Assembly: GCA_024516035.1 (NCBI GenBank)
Contig: CM044959.1
Span: forward strand, 14,240,046-14,304,045
Length of the DNA stretch: 64,000 nucleotides
Reading direction: 5' to 3'
Source of the DNA: Bactericera cockerelli
Taxonomy: Eukaryota; Arthropoda; Insecta; Hemiptera; Triozidae
Shown one piece after another: positions 43,479-55,803 of this stretch. The notes below the pieces were generated by a model, which was given only the letters and a program-made list of their open reading frames with translations, was not told where the DNA came from and did not search any database. The stretch's first letter is position 1. Every line of letters starts with the position of its first letter. The translations under genes were made by a program, and so were the position numbers.

Positions 43479-44984
43479 ATTATTATTATACATATATTGT
43501 ATGTTCTCTTTGAGGTTTCATTTTTAAAATATTAAAGAGATCTTCTGAGATTCATTTTTAAGATAATAAAGAGCTCTTCTAACACTAGATTCAAGTCGAT
43601 CCCTTAGATTCCCTTGATTCTGATTTTCAAAACATATTTTTTTCTCGTCATACCTAATGGTCCTAGTCCTAAGAATTCGTATGATTAGGACCGGAAAAAT
43701 AACCCTTTAGTTACCCTGAAAGGTCAATAATATCTAAAATGAAAATAAAGCATTAAAACTTTTCTTTTGTCCCTAATATAAACACATATTATCATTCCTC
43801 TGGCATAGTCATCATTCCTCTGGCACAACTTTAGCCAGAGGAATGATACCAGAGGAATGATGTTACACACTTTGAATCAACAAATATAAATTAATAGGAA
43901 ATGAAATCTCACATTTTACGTTCTAAATAAATAAAAAAAACTTAAAATAAAATTAACATGCAGATTAATGTTTAAAATTTCTGTAATAAACAGTATTTTT
44001 ACTTACCAGAGGAATGACGGTAATCAAAATTACAAACTCGTGTTTACGAGTTCAAAAGCGCTCAGACATCCTACACCATCAATTACATTTTACAAAATAT
44101 TTTTTACTTGTCATGGATGATCCTAGAAGGAGGATCCCCCACTTTTCAATACAATATTTCCCCTCCTTCTCTTTAATTTTAAGCATTATTACATTGCCCA
44201 GAGGAATGATGTTTATTTAAGGGACAAAATAAAAAGTAGCCTACTGGTATTATTAAATGAAATTAATGACGATTTTCAACCGTTTCTATATGGTCCATGA
44301 TCGACTATATTGTAACATAATCTAATAATATTAAATAAGGACAGAATATTTAATTTTGACTTGAATTAGTTTCTAGACTCGTGCTAGGGACATGCCAGAG
44401 GAATGATATTTGGACACAATATCTTCACATAAGTCGAAAATAAAAAACATTATATGGAAATGAAAATCGCCATGTTGAAACCAAAGTATATTTTATCACA
44501 AAGAAGATTTAAAAGTCACTAATATATCGTAATGTTACCTCTTTTTATACAAAGGACATAGAAAACCGTACTTATCCCGGAATCACCCGAATACACTATT
44601 TGGTATTGTTATTCTTGTTCCAATCCATCTATTGTTCAAGATGATTGAATCATTGCTGCCCAGGACACGTCGGCGCCTGTTCAATTGATTCCGAATCTGT
44701 GAACCCTGAACCCTAGTCCAACGTAATGTTGCTCATTAGAGGTTACAAGAGGAATACCCACTTCCTATGCACACGAATGTGACGTATGTATGTGGTCAAC
44801 ATGCATTGGTGGTCTGAGTGGTTCAGATCGATGTTCAAACTTTCATGAATATTAATTCCGAGTATCATAGATATTTGAATAGATATCAGATATTTATACT
44901 GCCGTAGATAACAGAATGATCTTTGCATAGATATTGGAGGTGATGTGTTTTATTTTTTTTATTTTGGGGGGAGGGGGGGGGGGG

Positions 44985-45345
44985 TTTCACTTTTGACTGC
45001 GACGTATAACACTCCATTCACAGGAAATTCACAAACCTGCTAACCACATTAACCTCACCCAGCCTGGGATGCGCCGGAATGCCAGCATTACGAAGTCTTC
45101 ACCACGCTAGACGTTGCTTAACACTTCGGTGATCCTACGAGGGGTAGGGGTTTAACTTCGCTTTCAACTGGGACGTATAACCTTCTTTATAACCCTCCAT
45201 TCACAGGAAATTCACAAACCTTCTAACCACATTAACCTCATCCAGCCTGGGATGCGCCGGAATGCCAGCCTTACAAAGTCTTCACCACGCTGGACTTTGC
45301 TTAGCACTTCGGTGATCCAACGAGAACCGGTGCATCCAACGCACC
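44985..45345. repeat. Family F, two tandem copies
   Basis: Both copies contain ccattcacaggaaattcaca, cagcctgggatgcgccggaa and cttcaccacgct, about 185 bases apart. A G-run stands at 44967-44986. Confidence 0.85.
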
Positions 45346-45474
45346 ATCAACGATGGCTTTTATTGTATTATTTTATACTTTGTGAAAAATGCATGCATTT
45401 GGTAAGATCAGATTTGATATCACATTTAAATTGGCTAATTTGTCACACTAGTGCACTAATATAATTCCACAAAT

Positions 45475-45712
45475 GTAGGTCTTGCCAGCTGCAGCGGCAG
45501 CGTCGCGTCGATTGCGCGTTGAATGCATCGGTTCTGGTAGGATCACCAAAGTTAGGCAACGTCCAGCGAGGTCAAGACTTCGTGATGCTGGCATTCCGGC
45601 CCAACCCAGGTTGGGAGAGATTAATGTGGGTACAGGTTTGTGAGTTTCCTGCGAATGGAGGGTAACACACCCGTCGTGATATGTCCATCTAGTTGAAAGC
45701 AACGTTAAAAAC
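45475..45712. repeat. Family F copy, inverted
   Basis: Reverse of the preceding pair: gatgctggcattccggccca and gtgagtttcctgcgaatgga. Confidence 0.85.
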
Positions 45713-45714
45713 CA

Positions 45715-46720
45715 TTTTTCTTTAATGTATGTTTTTATTATTAATTTAACTGTCTATCGTAGATTTTTTATTTATGTCATACGACAGGTATATCGCTTTT
45801 TACAAAGAAAATTTACCATTGAACAAGTATCTATCTTAAATTTTTTATTGGTAGGTATTACGAAGGAAAGGTATTCCAATTTTCGAGTAGTTTGATGTGT
45901 AAATCCAATACTTTCAAATACACTAAGCTAGAAGCCTTTAACTAACCACCAAAAATGAGAGTCGTTTTGCATGGTACTCGTGTTCTTTTGATGAACATTA
46001 TAGGATTCTACGATTTTATTACTATACAAATTTGATAAAGTTTTATTTAAAGTAAAAATTTACACAGACAAAGAATATTTTCAAAGTAGGTAAAATTATA
46101 GAAACAAAACTTGATCAAGGGTAGTGCTAATGCCAACGGCATTTTTTTCTTCGTCTCACATTAGATTTTGTCTTATTTTAGAAATTCAAAGGAGCTTCAA
46201 TTCTTCAAAGTTTTCCAAACAAATAAAGATGATAAATTGACTGAAAACTTACTTAAATGAGTTTAATTTGTCCAACTTGAAAACATTGATGCAGCAGAAG
46301 CCGGCACAACACCGTCAGCCAAATAAGTCACTATTTAAAAAAAAAAAAACACTGCTTCTGTTCACTTTCACACAAAATCACAATCGGTCACTGCTAAATA
46401 AATAGAAAAAGCTGTGAAAATCAAAATTTATTCAAAAATAAAACAGTAATAATTTTGACGTCGAAATCACAAAATGGAAAAACGAAAACGCAGGCTTCCA
46501 GAATGATGGAAGTTTTCGATCGAAAAGAGCCAATTGAAGAAAACAAGACCGCCGATAATATTTCCGATAAGAGTCGGGAGCTTGAATGAGAGGGGAGATA
46601 GGAGGGGGGACAGGTCCTAATCGGGAGCAGATGATAAAAAAGTCAGAGATCGATCAAGACAGTGTGTGTGAAAAATTTGTGACTTTTTTGCCGTCTGTGA
46701 AAGATATGAGAGCAGAATTT
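45715..46720. other. Gene-free stretch
   Basis: AT-rich. No recognised repeat and no ORF with coding character. Confidence 0.5.
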
Positions 46721-46724
46721 TTGA

Positions 46725-46975
46725 GCAAGCAATTATCTCAGTGGTCAAGCACTCGCTTGCCATGCGGAAGTTTCGATCCCCCGAGCCGACAAAGATTTGT
46801 ATTGTAAAATTGGTTAGAGTTGTTTGTAATGGATACCTTCCGGTGCGCTCATGTTGACCCAGCACCTGATTGGGAAGTATTGTGTCACTTCTCGCCCATC
46901 AGAGGTGGCCATTGGCCATACTACGGGATGGGCAGGCTACAACACAGACCGACATTGTGTAGCTCCTGTTTCATA
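46725..46975 (+). repeat. SINE family I copy
   Basis: Head attatctcagtggtcaagca with cgcttgccatgcggaagttt resembling a tRNA-Gly; tail ttccggtgcgctcatgttga and actacgggatgggcaggcta. Confidence 0.75.
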
Positions 46976-47149
46976 GCTACAAAATAAAAAAGGCTGTGAA
47001 ACACTCACCTTTTTTTTATGGGTTATATTTAATTTAAGTGGAACACTATCCCTTAACTCTGGCTAAAGTGCTCTGCCATTGGGTTAAATTACTCAGACTA
47101 GAGGTCGTACCTTGATTAGTTTAACTGTAATCTTGTCGCATAATGTGGC

Positions 47150-47530
47150 CCTAAGTCATTCGCTGGGACCAATTAACCAGCTACATACATTATACTCACC
47201 CAGTATAGTTGAAGCCAACCGGGAAATAACCAACATCACAAGGATTCAAATTAGAGAAATCACCCACCAAGTTTTTAATACCTCTCTGGACGTTGCTTAT
47301 CTACAGTGACACGAAACTGGTGTATTCATCCCTTTTTTCACTGGAAACCAACTAATCAGCTTCCTGCATTAATATCACTCAGCATGGGTGGAGCCAAGCC
47401 GGGAATAACCAACATTACAAGGATTCGAATTAGAGAAGTCACCCACCAGTTCTACCCACTAGATTGCTCAGCTTCAGTAATATGACATGACTGGTGTCTT
47501 CAAGGTGCGACGCTGTCTTGGGACCTTGGA
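47150..47530. repeat. Diverged family F, two tandem copies
   Basis: Both hold gccgggaataaccaacat-like sequence, aaggattcgaattagagaag and cacccaccag. Confidence 0.7.
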
Positions 47531-47616
47531 ACCATGAGCCACAGATCATTATTTTTCTACTTGAGAAAGTTGCGAATAAAACACGCGAGATTATTTAATA
47601 ATTAAACACAGTGATA

Positions 47617-47775
47617 AGTGCACTGGTAGTCAAGTGGTTAACGCGCTAGTCTGGTAATCCAGGTGTGTAGGGATCCGTTGGTTTGAGTCCCAGTCAGTGC
47701 ACGAATTTTTTCTCATTAATTTGAGTTTGTGACCACATAATAATAAGACTCTGAGGGTTAGGTGGTAGAAAATTC
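47617..47775 (+). repeat. SINE family B copy, 3' truncated
   Basis: Begins gtgcactggtagtcaagtgg and stops after ggttaggtggtagaaaat. Confidence 0.88.
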
Positions 47776-48119
47776 ACAATCAAATGTCAAAGGGCTAATG
47801 GCTATTAAATCAGTCCGTTTACTAAATTATAAAAACCAACAACAAAAATCAATTTTTTGTAATCATACCAACATAGTTGTGGTGCTTTTGATATGCCCTG
47901 TTATTTCAAAGGAATATCGACCTTTGGGCTTTAGAGTATACAGGGTCTAAACAATCTTCTAAATCTTCTTTTTGCTGGTATTTCAATCACCCGCCGACGC
48001 GACGCCTCCGTCGAAAACATAACCCTGTAAAGATCATATTTGTTGTGCTCGTCAAAGGAGGCACTAGCCTGTACCTACTCTGTTGTCATGCTTTCCGCTC
48101 ATACAAAGTGTAATACTGC

Positions 48120-48205
48120 CAGCAGTGCAGCCTTCGTGGCGTTACGGTTGTGTCTACTGCCCGTAGTCCAGAGATCCTAAGTTCGATTCCGGTTTGAGCA
48201 GACTC
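48120..48205 (+). repeat. tRNA-like SINE head
   Basis: gcagccttcgtggcgttacg, then actgcccgtagtccagagat and gttcgattccggtttgagca. The same head, reversed, ends the 63515-63745 repeat. Confidence 0.6.
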
Positions 48206-48389
48206 TCACAACCGTGATATATCGTGCCTATCTCACGGACACGGAATTATTATTATTAATATTATTAATATTATGTTTGGTCAAATTATTCAAGTCATGC
48301 TACTCTGTGCCATATTCACGGACACGGAATTTTATTATTAATATCTATAGTGTTTGGTCAAACTATTCAACTCATGCTACTATTATTTT

Positions 48390-48568
48390 TATTTATTATT
48401 TACCACTTTATTAGATAATAGGACATTACATAAAATAATTACAAACGAAAATACAAAATACAATATAAAAAAAAAAAAAAAAATGATAAAGAAAAAATAA
48501 ATAAATATATACATAATAAATGTCCTAATTAAAGGGCGGGGTTATTGCCTTAGGCAATCTCTTCCACC
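48390..48568. repeat. Dispersed family K tail
   Basis: Ends gggcggggttattgccttag then gcaatctcttccaccca, preceded by an A-rich run. Confidence 0.8.
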
Positions 48569-48607
48569 CATGAATACCTAATTACTATAAGTAATTAGGT
48601 ATTCATG
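48569..48607. repeat. Perfect 18-bp hairpin
   Basis: CATGAATACCTAATTACT, loop ATA, then the exact complement. Confidence 0.95.
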
Positions 48608-48653
48608 AGTACGAGGAATAGTTTCGTTCAAATTTTCAGTGGAGATGTCAGAT

Positions 48654-48812
48654 GGCCGGGTCGAGATGCGCCTGCCAGGTCCCGGTTCATGTAGATTTAA
48701 AGTCACGTGATCATTTTCCACCAACCAGAGAGCTTCAAAGTATCACTCGACCTTAAATCTACATCAGCAGGGGCCTGATAGTTATGGCAGGCGCATCTTG
48801 ACCCGGCCATAA
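48654..48812. mobile_element. Palindromic element, about 159 bp
   Basis: Left arm ggccgggtcgagatgcgcct and gtagatttaaagtcacgtga; right arm is the imperfect complement (tcactcgaccttaaatctac, ggcgcatcttgacccggcc). Confidence 0.75.
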
Positions 48813-49112
48813 AAACTCTAAAGGCTCTATTATTGTTTTTATGTTTGAATATTGCCTTGATAGAAATCCGCCTTAAGGATTCAGGACTCATGACATAAGA
48901 TAGACCGAGTGTTCTTTCATTCCAGGAGTGACAAATAGAACAATATTTCCGACTTAATTGAAGGTTACCTCTGTAATTGATTAAGTGACCCCGTGTAGGC
49001 CGCGGATTCTAATTGTTCTATGCAGGCCCGGCGCGGCGATAGCATCAGGGGCGAAAAGTACTAAATTGTCTGTGGCGCCGGCTTGCGGCCCGAAACGATG
49101 TACAGCAACAAC

Positions 49113-49285
49113 AAGGTTATTGCTAAAAGCATTTTCTACCACCTAACCCTCGAGTATTATTATTATGTGGTCACGAACTCAAATTAACGAGGACAAATTC
49201 ATGCACTGGGTGGGATTCGATCCAGCGGATTCCTACGCTACCTGGATTACCAGATTAGCGCGTGAACCACTTGACTACCAGTGCA
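49113..49285 (-). repeat. SINE family B copy
   Basis: Reverse copy: attttctaccacctaaccct to acttgactaccagtgcac. Confidence 0.88.
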
Positions 49286-50079
49286 CAAAAATTGGTTCAA
49301 AGTTCTTGCATGCCCGCTCTTCGAGGTATTTCGACTGCATGAGTATCGTGTTTACTTAAGTTACTCATATCGTGACCGGGAATATCTCTAGATGTCAGTC
49401 TTGACATCACTCTTCTGACCAACACAAATTTAACAGGTGAAAAATCCCCGTGATGCTGGACTATTCCCGGTCCCACTCAGAATGATTGAGGTTGATTTGA
49501 GTAGCTGGCTTGTCTCTTCCGGTGATCTTTTGGACAGAAGGGCGGCGGACCGCTTCAGTGGCGACGCCTCAGTTAATTTTAAACCGAAAACAGAAAGCGA
49601 ATAAAAAGTAATCTCCTACAATGGAACACACTTCCTGAGAAAAAACTATTTATTTGCATTGTATTTATACTCAAATAAATAAAGAGGTGCTTTGTTAAAC
49701 TGTTGGCATAATGGGACTACCTGTCTTGCGCTGACAGTCTAAATAAAGCTCTACTTATACTTATTTGTTGTACAACTATTAACATACGGAGTAAGGAATT
49801 TTCCATTGAGTGAGCAACTAATGTGTAAGTGTGTGTATGCTTTTCCTAAGACGTGTGTAGTTTTCGTTACGTGTGTTTTCCTTTTCCCGGACTTCATGCC
49901 TTATGAATGGACTCGGGTCTCGCCGAGTCAAGCTGTCTTGGGTGAGCTCGCGGATCCTACCTCTACCTCTATCACGTGTTGCACCGCTCGCCCCAAAGCA
50001 CGCTGTCCAGTGATGGGTAACAACAAACACGCCTAATCACAAACCTAATGAACTCTCCAGGGCGCGTTCACACTATGAG

Positions 50080-51055
50080 AAAGATTATTTTTTTTTTCGT
50101 CACTTTCAACTGCATGAGCATAATTTTACGACGGGAGTTTTATCCTCCATTCGCTGGAAACTCACAATCCAGCTACTCAAATTAACCTAACCCAGCGTGA
50201 GTGTGACCGGGAATAGCCAGCATCATGAGGGCTCGAATTTGAAAGGTCACCCATCTAAGTCCTATAACCTCGCTGGTCGTTGCTTAACTTTAGTGACAGA
50301 ACAATAAGTGTATTCAACGTGACATTGATGCTGGCTATGAGAAAGATTGTTCAATTGATTATTGTCATTTTGCACTGAATGGGTTTTTGCAAATGTGTTT
50401 TTTTTTTCTTTTCAAAATGATAGGTTTTATTGAGCATAGTCCAGCGTTGATGTCACGTTGAATACTTCATTTCTCGTAAAATAACTAAAGTTAAGCAACG
50501 TTCAGCTTGGTGAAATGCCCAAAGGTTTGAATCTTCGTGATGCTTGCTGTTTTCGACCTAAACTAAGCTAGGTGAAGATTTGAGCAAAATCGCAGATTCT
50601 TTGATTACCTATTTGACTATGCACTTGTACAAACAGTCAGTGATTAGAAGATTTTATAAATTAATTTATTATAGGTATAATAATATAATTATACATTTAT
50701 TAAATCTAATAGGTAGTAGGTAGTAGTATAAGTCTGTACCAGCCTTGACATACTGCTGTGGTCCTGATTTCGGTCAGGTCAGTACAATTTTAGCACCTAG
50801 TTTTCTTGTTTTTTTTTTCATTAGAGTTTAACGTCGTTTTTCAACTGCATGGTCAAACACGACGGGGGTTTTACCTTCCATTCGCAGTAAACTAAAAACC
50901 TGCTACCCACATTGACCTCACCTAGCCAGGGTTGGGCCGGAATGCCAGCATCACGAATTCTTCACCTTGCTGGACGTTGCTTAACTTCGGTGATCCTACA
51001 AGAACCGGTGCATTCAACGCGCCATCGACGCTGGCTATAATATAGTTTTCTTCGA
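50080..51055. repeat. Family F cluster, three copies
   Basis: Direct at 50080-50345, inverted at 50430-50600, direct at 50810-51055. Each has the ccattcgc, aacctcacc/aacctaaccc and gttgcttaac blocks. Confidence 0.8.
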
Positions 51056-51492
51056 TGGATATCTTAAAATAAAATTCGGTCTCCTACTAACAAAAATTAC
51101 ATTTGCGTTTTCTCTCACTAAAGTTATTACACATACCTAAAGACAGTAAGACAAATCGTTGGAGCCCCAGTGTGGCCGTTAGATAGGGTATCCAGTCGTG
51201 GAAGTAAAAACCACCCAGCAACCTCTACAATGAGGAAACGGTTCAATAGTGCCGACCACAAAATAAAAAACAAAGTGCATAAAAGAAGAAGAGAGAGTAT
51301 AGTTTTTGAAGCAGAGTTTCCTTCTGTTGATACACATTTTTAATCAACAAGAAGTTATTTTTGCAATACAATAAAAACGGAAAAATTTCCAGTTCTATTC
51401 TTCTAATTGTTGGTCAGAATCAAGTTCCGCCACTATTATCCCGAACCGAACGAATTTCAGAGAGATTCCCTAATATCAAAGAAGTAATATTT

Positions 51493-51870
51493 GAATGGGT
51501 GAGTAGAAGAACCAGGAATGTCAAAAATCGACTTTTCAGGAAAGCAAAAATAAGATTTGTCTTATTTTTGCTTTCCTGATGCTAATGAGTATAATAAAAT
51601 TAAATTTTACATTCCTTGTTATTCGACAAGATTCTCACAACTGGGTACTAATACCGCTAGCAAAAGTGGTCAGTGATTTTGTTACATTCCTTGTGTTACA
51701 TCAGATTTTTTTTCCGCTTCCCCCACTTTAAAATCGAAAAAAAAATATACTTTTAAGGGGTATTTCTCCTTCATATTCACAGAGATGATAGAAAAGAGTA
51801 CAACCTTCTTATTCTACGAAGAAAAAAAAAATCGATTTTTGACATTCCTGGTTCTTCTACTCACCCATTC
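51493..51870. mobile_element. 378-bp TIR element, ATTT duplication
   Basis: TIRs of about 39 bp start GAATGGGTGAGTAGAAGAAC. ATTT stands at 51489-51492 and 51871-51874. A second internal inversion (gaaagcaaaaataagatttg) lies next to the left TIR. No ORF. Confidence 0.8.
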
Positions 51871-51874
51871 ATTT

Positions 51875-52015
51875 GTTAACATGTGTTAATCACTTTCGCG
51901 GTGTCACATCTACTCAAACTTGCTTTACTAAATCTTTGCTGAAACCGGGACTTGAACCACCGACCTCCAGGTTACAAGTCCGCCGCCTTATCGATCAACC
52001 TACTAAGGTCGGTTT
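51875..52015 (-). repeat. SINE family A copy
   Basis: Reverse, near full length: gtgttaatcactttcgcggt, gggacttgaaccaccgacct, ending aaggtcgg. It abuts the TIR element. Confidence 0.88.
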
Positions 52016-52415
52016 AAAGGAGTAATTCTCAAAATTGAGACAGTATGAATCACTTCACATCGAAATTCTAAACTGCTTTCCCGCATTCTTCAGCACCATT
52101 CAAGACAACCAAACATGAATGTCGACGATTCTTTCCTGGTTATCATTCAAGCACATTCTCTGCTCTATCATTCAACATGAATGGTGCTTTCCACAATGCT
52201 CTTACATCCATAAGTTCACAACAGAACGGCAACTGTATGGGCAGAGAGGCCTGATGATAACCTCTGGGTTCATACCACCACGTTAATTCCCCGCTATATT
52301 GCTTCGTCCATTCATGATAAAAAGAGGGCTCAGTGTCGTGGGTGCATGGTGGAAAATTCTTGTTTCAGTAATTTTAATTTATTTTAAACCAAATTTTAAA
52401 AGGTAGGTACCATTT

Positions 52416-52570
52416 TCTCACTCTTCTGTTTAAACTGATTAAAATAGAGAGGTTAGTTGATGGCATGGATACTCAAAACTATTACCTGCTGCTGTCCAGG
52501 TATGTCTTGATATTCATGTACATCTAGTACAACTTCTCACTCTTCTGTTTATACTGATACTGATTTTAAT
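52416..52570 (+). mobile_element. Second retrozyme-like dimer, ribozyme core deleted
   Basis: The end of one monomer (ctcactcttctgttt to tattacctg) and the start of the next (caggtatgtcttgatattc) flank a junction reading ACCTG-CTG-CTGTC-CAGG. Relative to the intact copy, the bases between the two CTG triplets are gone, removing most of CTGATGA, all of stem II and GAAA. The flanks match the 22736-22955 element closely. The ribozyme here should be dead. Confidence 0.75.
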
Positions 52571-53980
52571 ACCAAATTTGAAGAAATATTTTTTAAATTA
52601 TCAGTTTTAAGTGCATCATTTCAATACACCACACAGTGATACGTTGGACATGGAAGGAGTTCAGAACAATGGTTCTGGGCGTCCAAAAGCCTCATCCATA
52701 TTAAACCTTCCACCGCCATGATATCACACATGGACTCGGAATGTAAAGCAAATAAGCAAATTTTTCATTGATGTTTGGAATAATCAAAGCTAAAACATTT
52801 TCTACCACCTCAGAGTCTCTCTTGTTAAGTGGTCACATCCTCTAAAGAATGAGGAGTATTCCAAGCATTTACAATATTCCGTTAACTTGGGTATAAATCA
52901 TAAACTATTCCTGCAAAATCATAAAACTTGCAAAAATTACTACATTTCTATTTTTATACTGTTTGGCACATTGCATAATTATTATTTATCGAATATTTGT
53001 CAGGCGCAATATGAACATAGTCTAATTATTTTTTCAGTGTCGAAAAAATTGTCGAAATGTCCATGTAGTTGAAAGCGACGAGACGTTAAGCCCGAATTGA
53101 GAGAAAGGCAGCCCAAGGATACTCAGAGGAATAGAATTGCGATTCTGAATCTGACTGACAGATCCAAGTCATCCAAAGTTCACTTTCTGGCGAACAGAAA
53201 AAAAAATTTGGAGCAAAAATATAATTACTTTTACAAAAACGAACCCAATAGTAAAGCGAGTTTGAGCAGTTGTGATATCATGAAATTGATTAACACAAAT
53301 ATGAATTAGAAGCCCTTCGAAACTTAGAAGAAGTACCTTTGTTTAAATGTTTCTTTATAAAGAAAATAAATAAATAAACTTAAAAATAAAATGAGTTTTT
53401 TTTTAGTTTCCTGCCTATCCCAGATTCAATGACGTATGATGGGAGCTATCAGACAATACTGTCGGCATTTCTCACCTCTGCCCGTCACAACCCATAACTC
53501 ACAATGGATGGTTTTAATTAATACTGTTTCGCACAGGTTGCATCCCAGTGATCCTGTGTATAATAAAAAACATGCCATGAATGAAGCCTACGAAATCTTT
53601 TATGATATGGTAACATCATAATAACAGCACAGACACGTCTTGTACTACTTAATTATTTATGAATAGACTGTTTTGCAGACTGATAATTAGCACATTATTT
53701 TGCTCTAGACGTACCTGGCAATTATTTTAATTTTAAATATTATATTTATTCATTAAACTACCATTATACTAGAGGATTATGGTAATCAAGATTGCAGGAT
53801 TACAGTCATCTTTGTTTAAATCCCGATTAGCCTCAACAGCTATGTGCATAATCAGGAGACTAGCTCTTAGTTGGTAAAAGGTAATAAGGTTTAAAGTTGG
53901 CAGAAAAAAATCATTTTGTAGTACCAGGTCTTTTGGTTTTAAATGGGTGCTTTCTTGGTTCTTTTGATTAGCAATCATTA
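52571..53980. other. Gene-free stretch with repeat scraps
   Basis: Holds a family B scrap (52786-52850, reverse) and a family A scrap (53255-53310). A 61-aa plus ORF at 53436-53621 (ending AYEIFYDMVTS) has no recognisable match. Confidence 0.45.
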
Positions 53981-53986
53981 TCATCA

Positions 53987-54118
53987 ACATAGGGTGGCGT
54001 CATCGTGAACGATGGTAGCCAGACAGTGGAGGTAGGACTGAGTACTTCTAGCACTGTCTTTACAAGGAGGCTAATAATTGAACAAGGGCCCCAGAACCAA
54101 GCCAATGCTGGTCTAGCC
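53987..54118. repeat. Dispersed family H copy
   Basis: catcgtgaacgatggtagcc to gaaccaagccaatgctggtc; reverse of 16108. Confidence 0.85.
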
Positions 54119-54295
54119 AATTCCAGACTGTTGATTAGCAAGCATTCATTAATTTTTTATGTTGAGAAAAAGCGCTAGAAAAAAGGAAAAGATAAAAAAA
54201 GAGAGAGTGAGTTAAGTACAATGAATACAATATAAAAGAAAAAACAGTTTTGTGGACATAAGATAGAGAGTTTTGTTTTGGGAAAATAATATTCC

Positions 54296-54520
54296 ATATC
54301 TTATTACCGGTTTTTTTTTGCCCATAATTGCGTCACTGGTGCACACTTGCACATGCTAAAATTCAAAGAGCTAAAACTCATTTTCCCACGATGACCCCGA
54401 ATATACAAGTACAGAGCCGAAAAAATTCCTACCCTGATGAAAGGGATCGAACCCAGGTCCCCGTGCGTGCAAGCCTGGTGTGCTACATATTTACATATCT
54501 CGGCCTTGGTGACTACTAAA
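54296..54520 (-). repeat. SINE family D copy
   Basis: Reverse copy with gatcgaacccaggtccccgt and cccataattgcgtcactggt. It ends about 45 bases before the TTAA element. Confidence 0.82.
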
Positions 54521-54656
54521 ATACGTATAAAAGTGTTAAGAGAAAACACGAATTTCGGATATTAACACGTATGAGACGGCGTGCCCACCTGTGAGTCACG
54601 TTTTTTTTTTTCAATTTCCCTTGTAACGTGACCCACCGGTGGGCACAGATAATACT

Positions 54657-55180
54657 ATCCCCCAAAAATACACTTCGTGTGCAAAAGACGCCAAGAAAAT
54701 TAGAATCCTTCAAATATAATTAATTACCTTAAAATATTTCTAAAAAGGAACTGATATCAAATGAATGCCAAGTTCTCCTAAACTGGAAATCATTTGCCCA
54801 GAAAGAAGTCTCAAGCACAGAAATCAAACTGAGGATTGGACATGACATTTCCCATTAATCTACGATTTACCAACGCTAAAAGTTAACATTAAAAATCTTG
54901 GCAAGTTTCAAAAATTAAAAAAATGCTTTCAACTTGCCAAGATTTTTAATGTTAACTTTTAGCGTTGGTAAATCGTAGATTAATGGGAAATGTCATTCCA
55001 ATCCTCAGTTTGATTTCTGTGCTTGAGACTTCTTTCTGGGCAAATGATTTCCAGTTTAGGAGAACTTGGCATTCATTTGATATCAGTTCCTTTTTAGAAA
55101 TATTTTAAGGTAATTAATTATATTTGAAGGATTCTAATTTTCTTGGCGTCTTTTGCACACGAAGTGTATTTTTGGGGGAT
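54657..55180. repeat. Near-perfect inverted repeat, 250-bp arms
   Basis: Arms 54657-54907 and 54931-55180 are complementary with a single one-base indel seen by eye; the spacer is 23 bases. The outer ends read atcccccaaaaatacacttc and its complement. No ORF. Confidence 0.95.
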
Positions 55181-55803
55181 ATCAGATATTTTTGGTAGGT
55201 TACATTTTTTGCAATTTTCTATAACTTCACACGAGCACCAAGGTAGAACTAACTATATCCTTGGAAATATTGGTGTCTTAAACTTTTCCTTTCTCATCAT
55301 CTCTATTCTTCGGTACAATAAATCTAAAATATTGCACCTTTAATTTTTTCCTTTAAGCTTATTACACCGGGTTTCTTCTTTCTAGTTGTTCCTCATGTAT
55401 TAATGGGGAATCCGATAGTATGGATATTCAGGACAATCGGTTCTTATTTTTTTTTTAATTTCGGCAAAATATTACTAAAGTGGGTAAGTCGTTCGAAAAC
55501 GCATTACAAAACAACTAATTAAAAAGAGAATAAACTGGTGTGACACCACCACACTTTTCTCATCAGTTGAAAAGAAGTCAGCTTCTGCCACTAAAAGATT
55601 CGTGTGGTATATAAAATCAACTTCCATACCAAATTTTAAGTCTCTAGGTTGTACCGTTCTCGAGATATCTCGTTCACAAAATTATGTACAGTGTACAGCT
55701 GTACACGCATGAAGCAAATTCTTTAAAATAGAAAGAGTAGGTACACTCTCTTATGATTTATCAATATTGTTTTGAATATCACACGTTCACCCTAAATAAC
55801 TCA

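Larger units (their letters stand above)
41235..44588. mobile_element. 3354-bp DNA transposon, GAAT duplication, repeated 12-mer
   Basis: A perfect 27-bp TIR starts GGGTGATTCCGGGATAAGTA at 41235 and its complement ends at 44588. GAAT stands directly outside at 41231-41234 and 44589-44592, a 4-bp target duplication. CCAGAGGAATGA occurs nine times inside. A broken gene lies on the minus strand and a SINE is inserted at 43278. A 4-bp duplication outside TTAA suggests Sola-like elements, but the superfamily is inferred. Confidence 0.88.

Noticed and set aside
53436..53621. 61-aa ORF ending NEAYEIFYDMVTS as a gene
   Set aside because: Not recognised, short, and without splice or neighbouring coding support.
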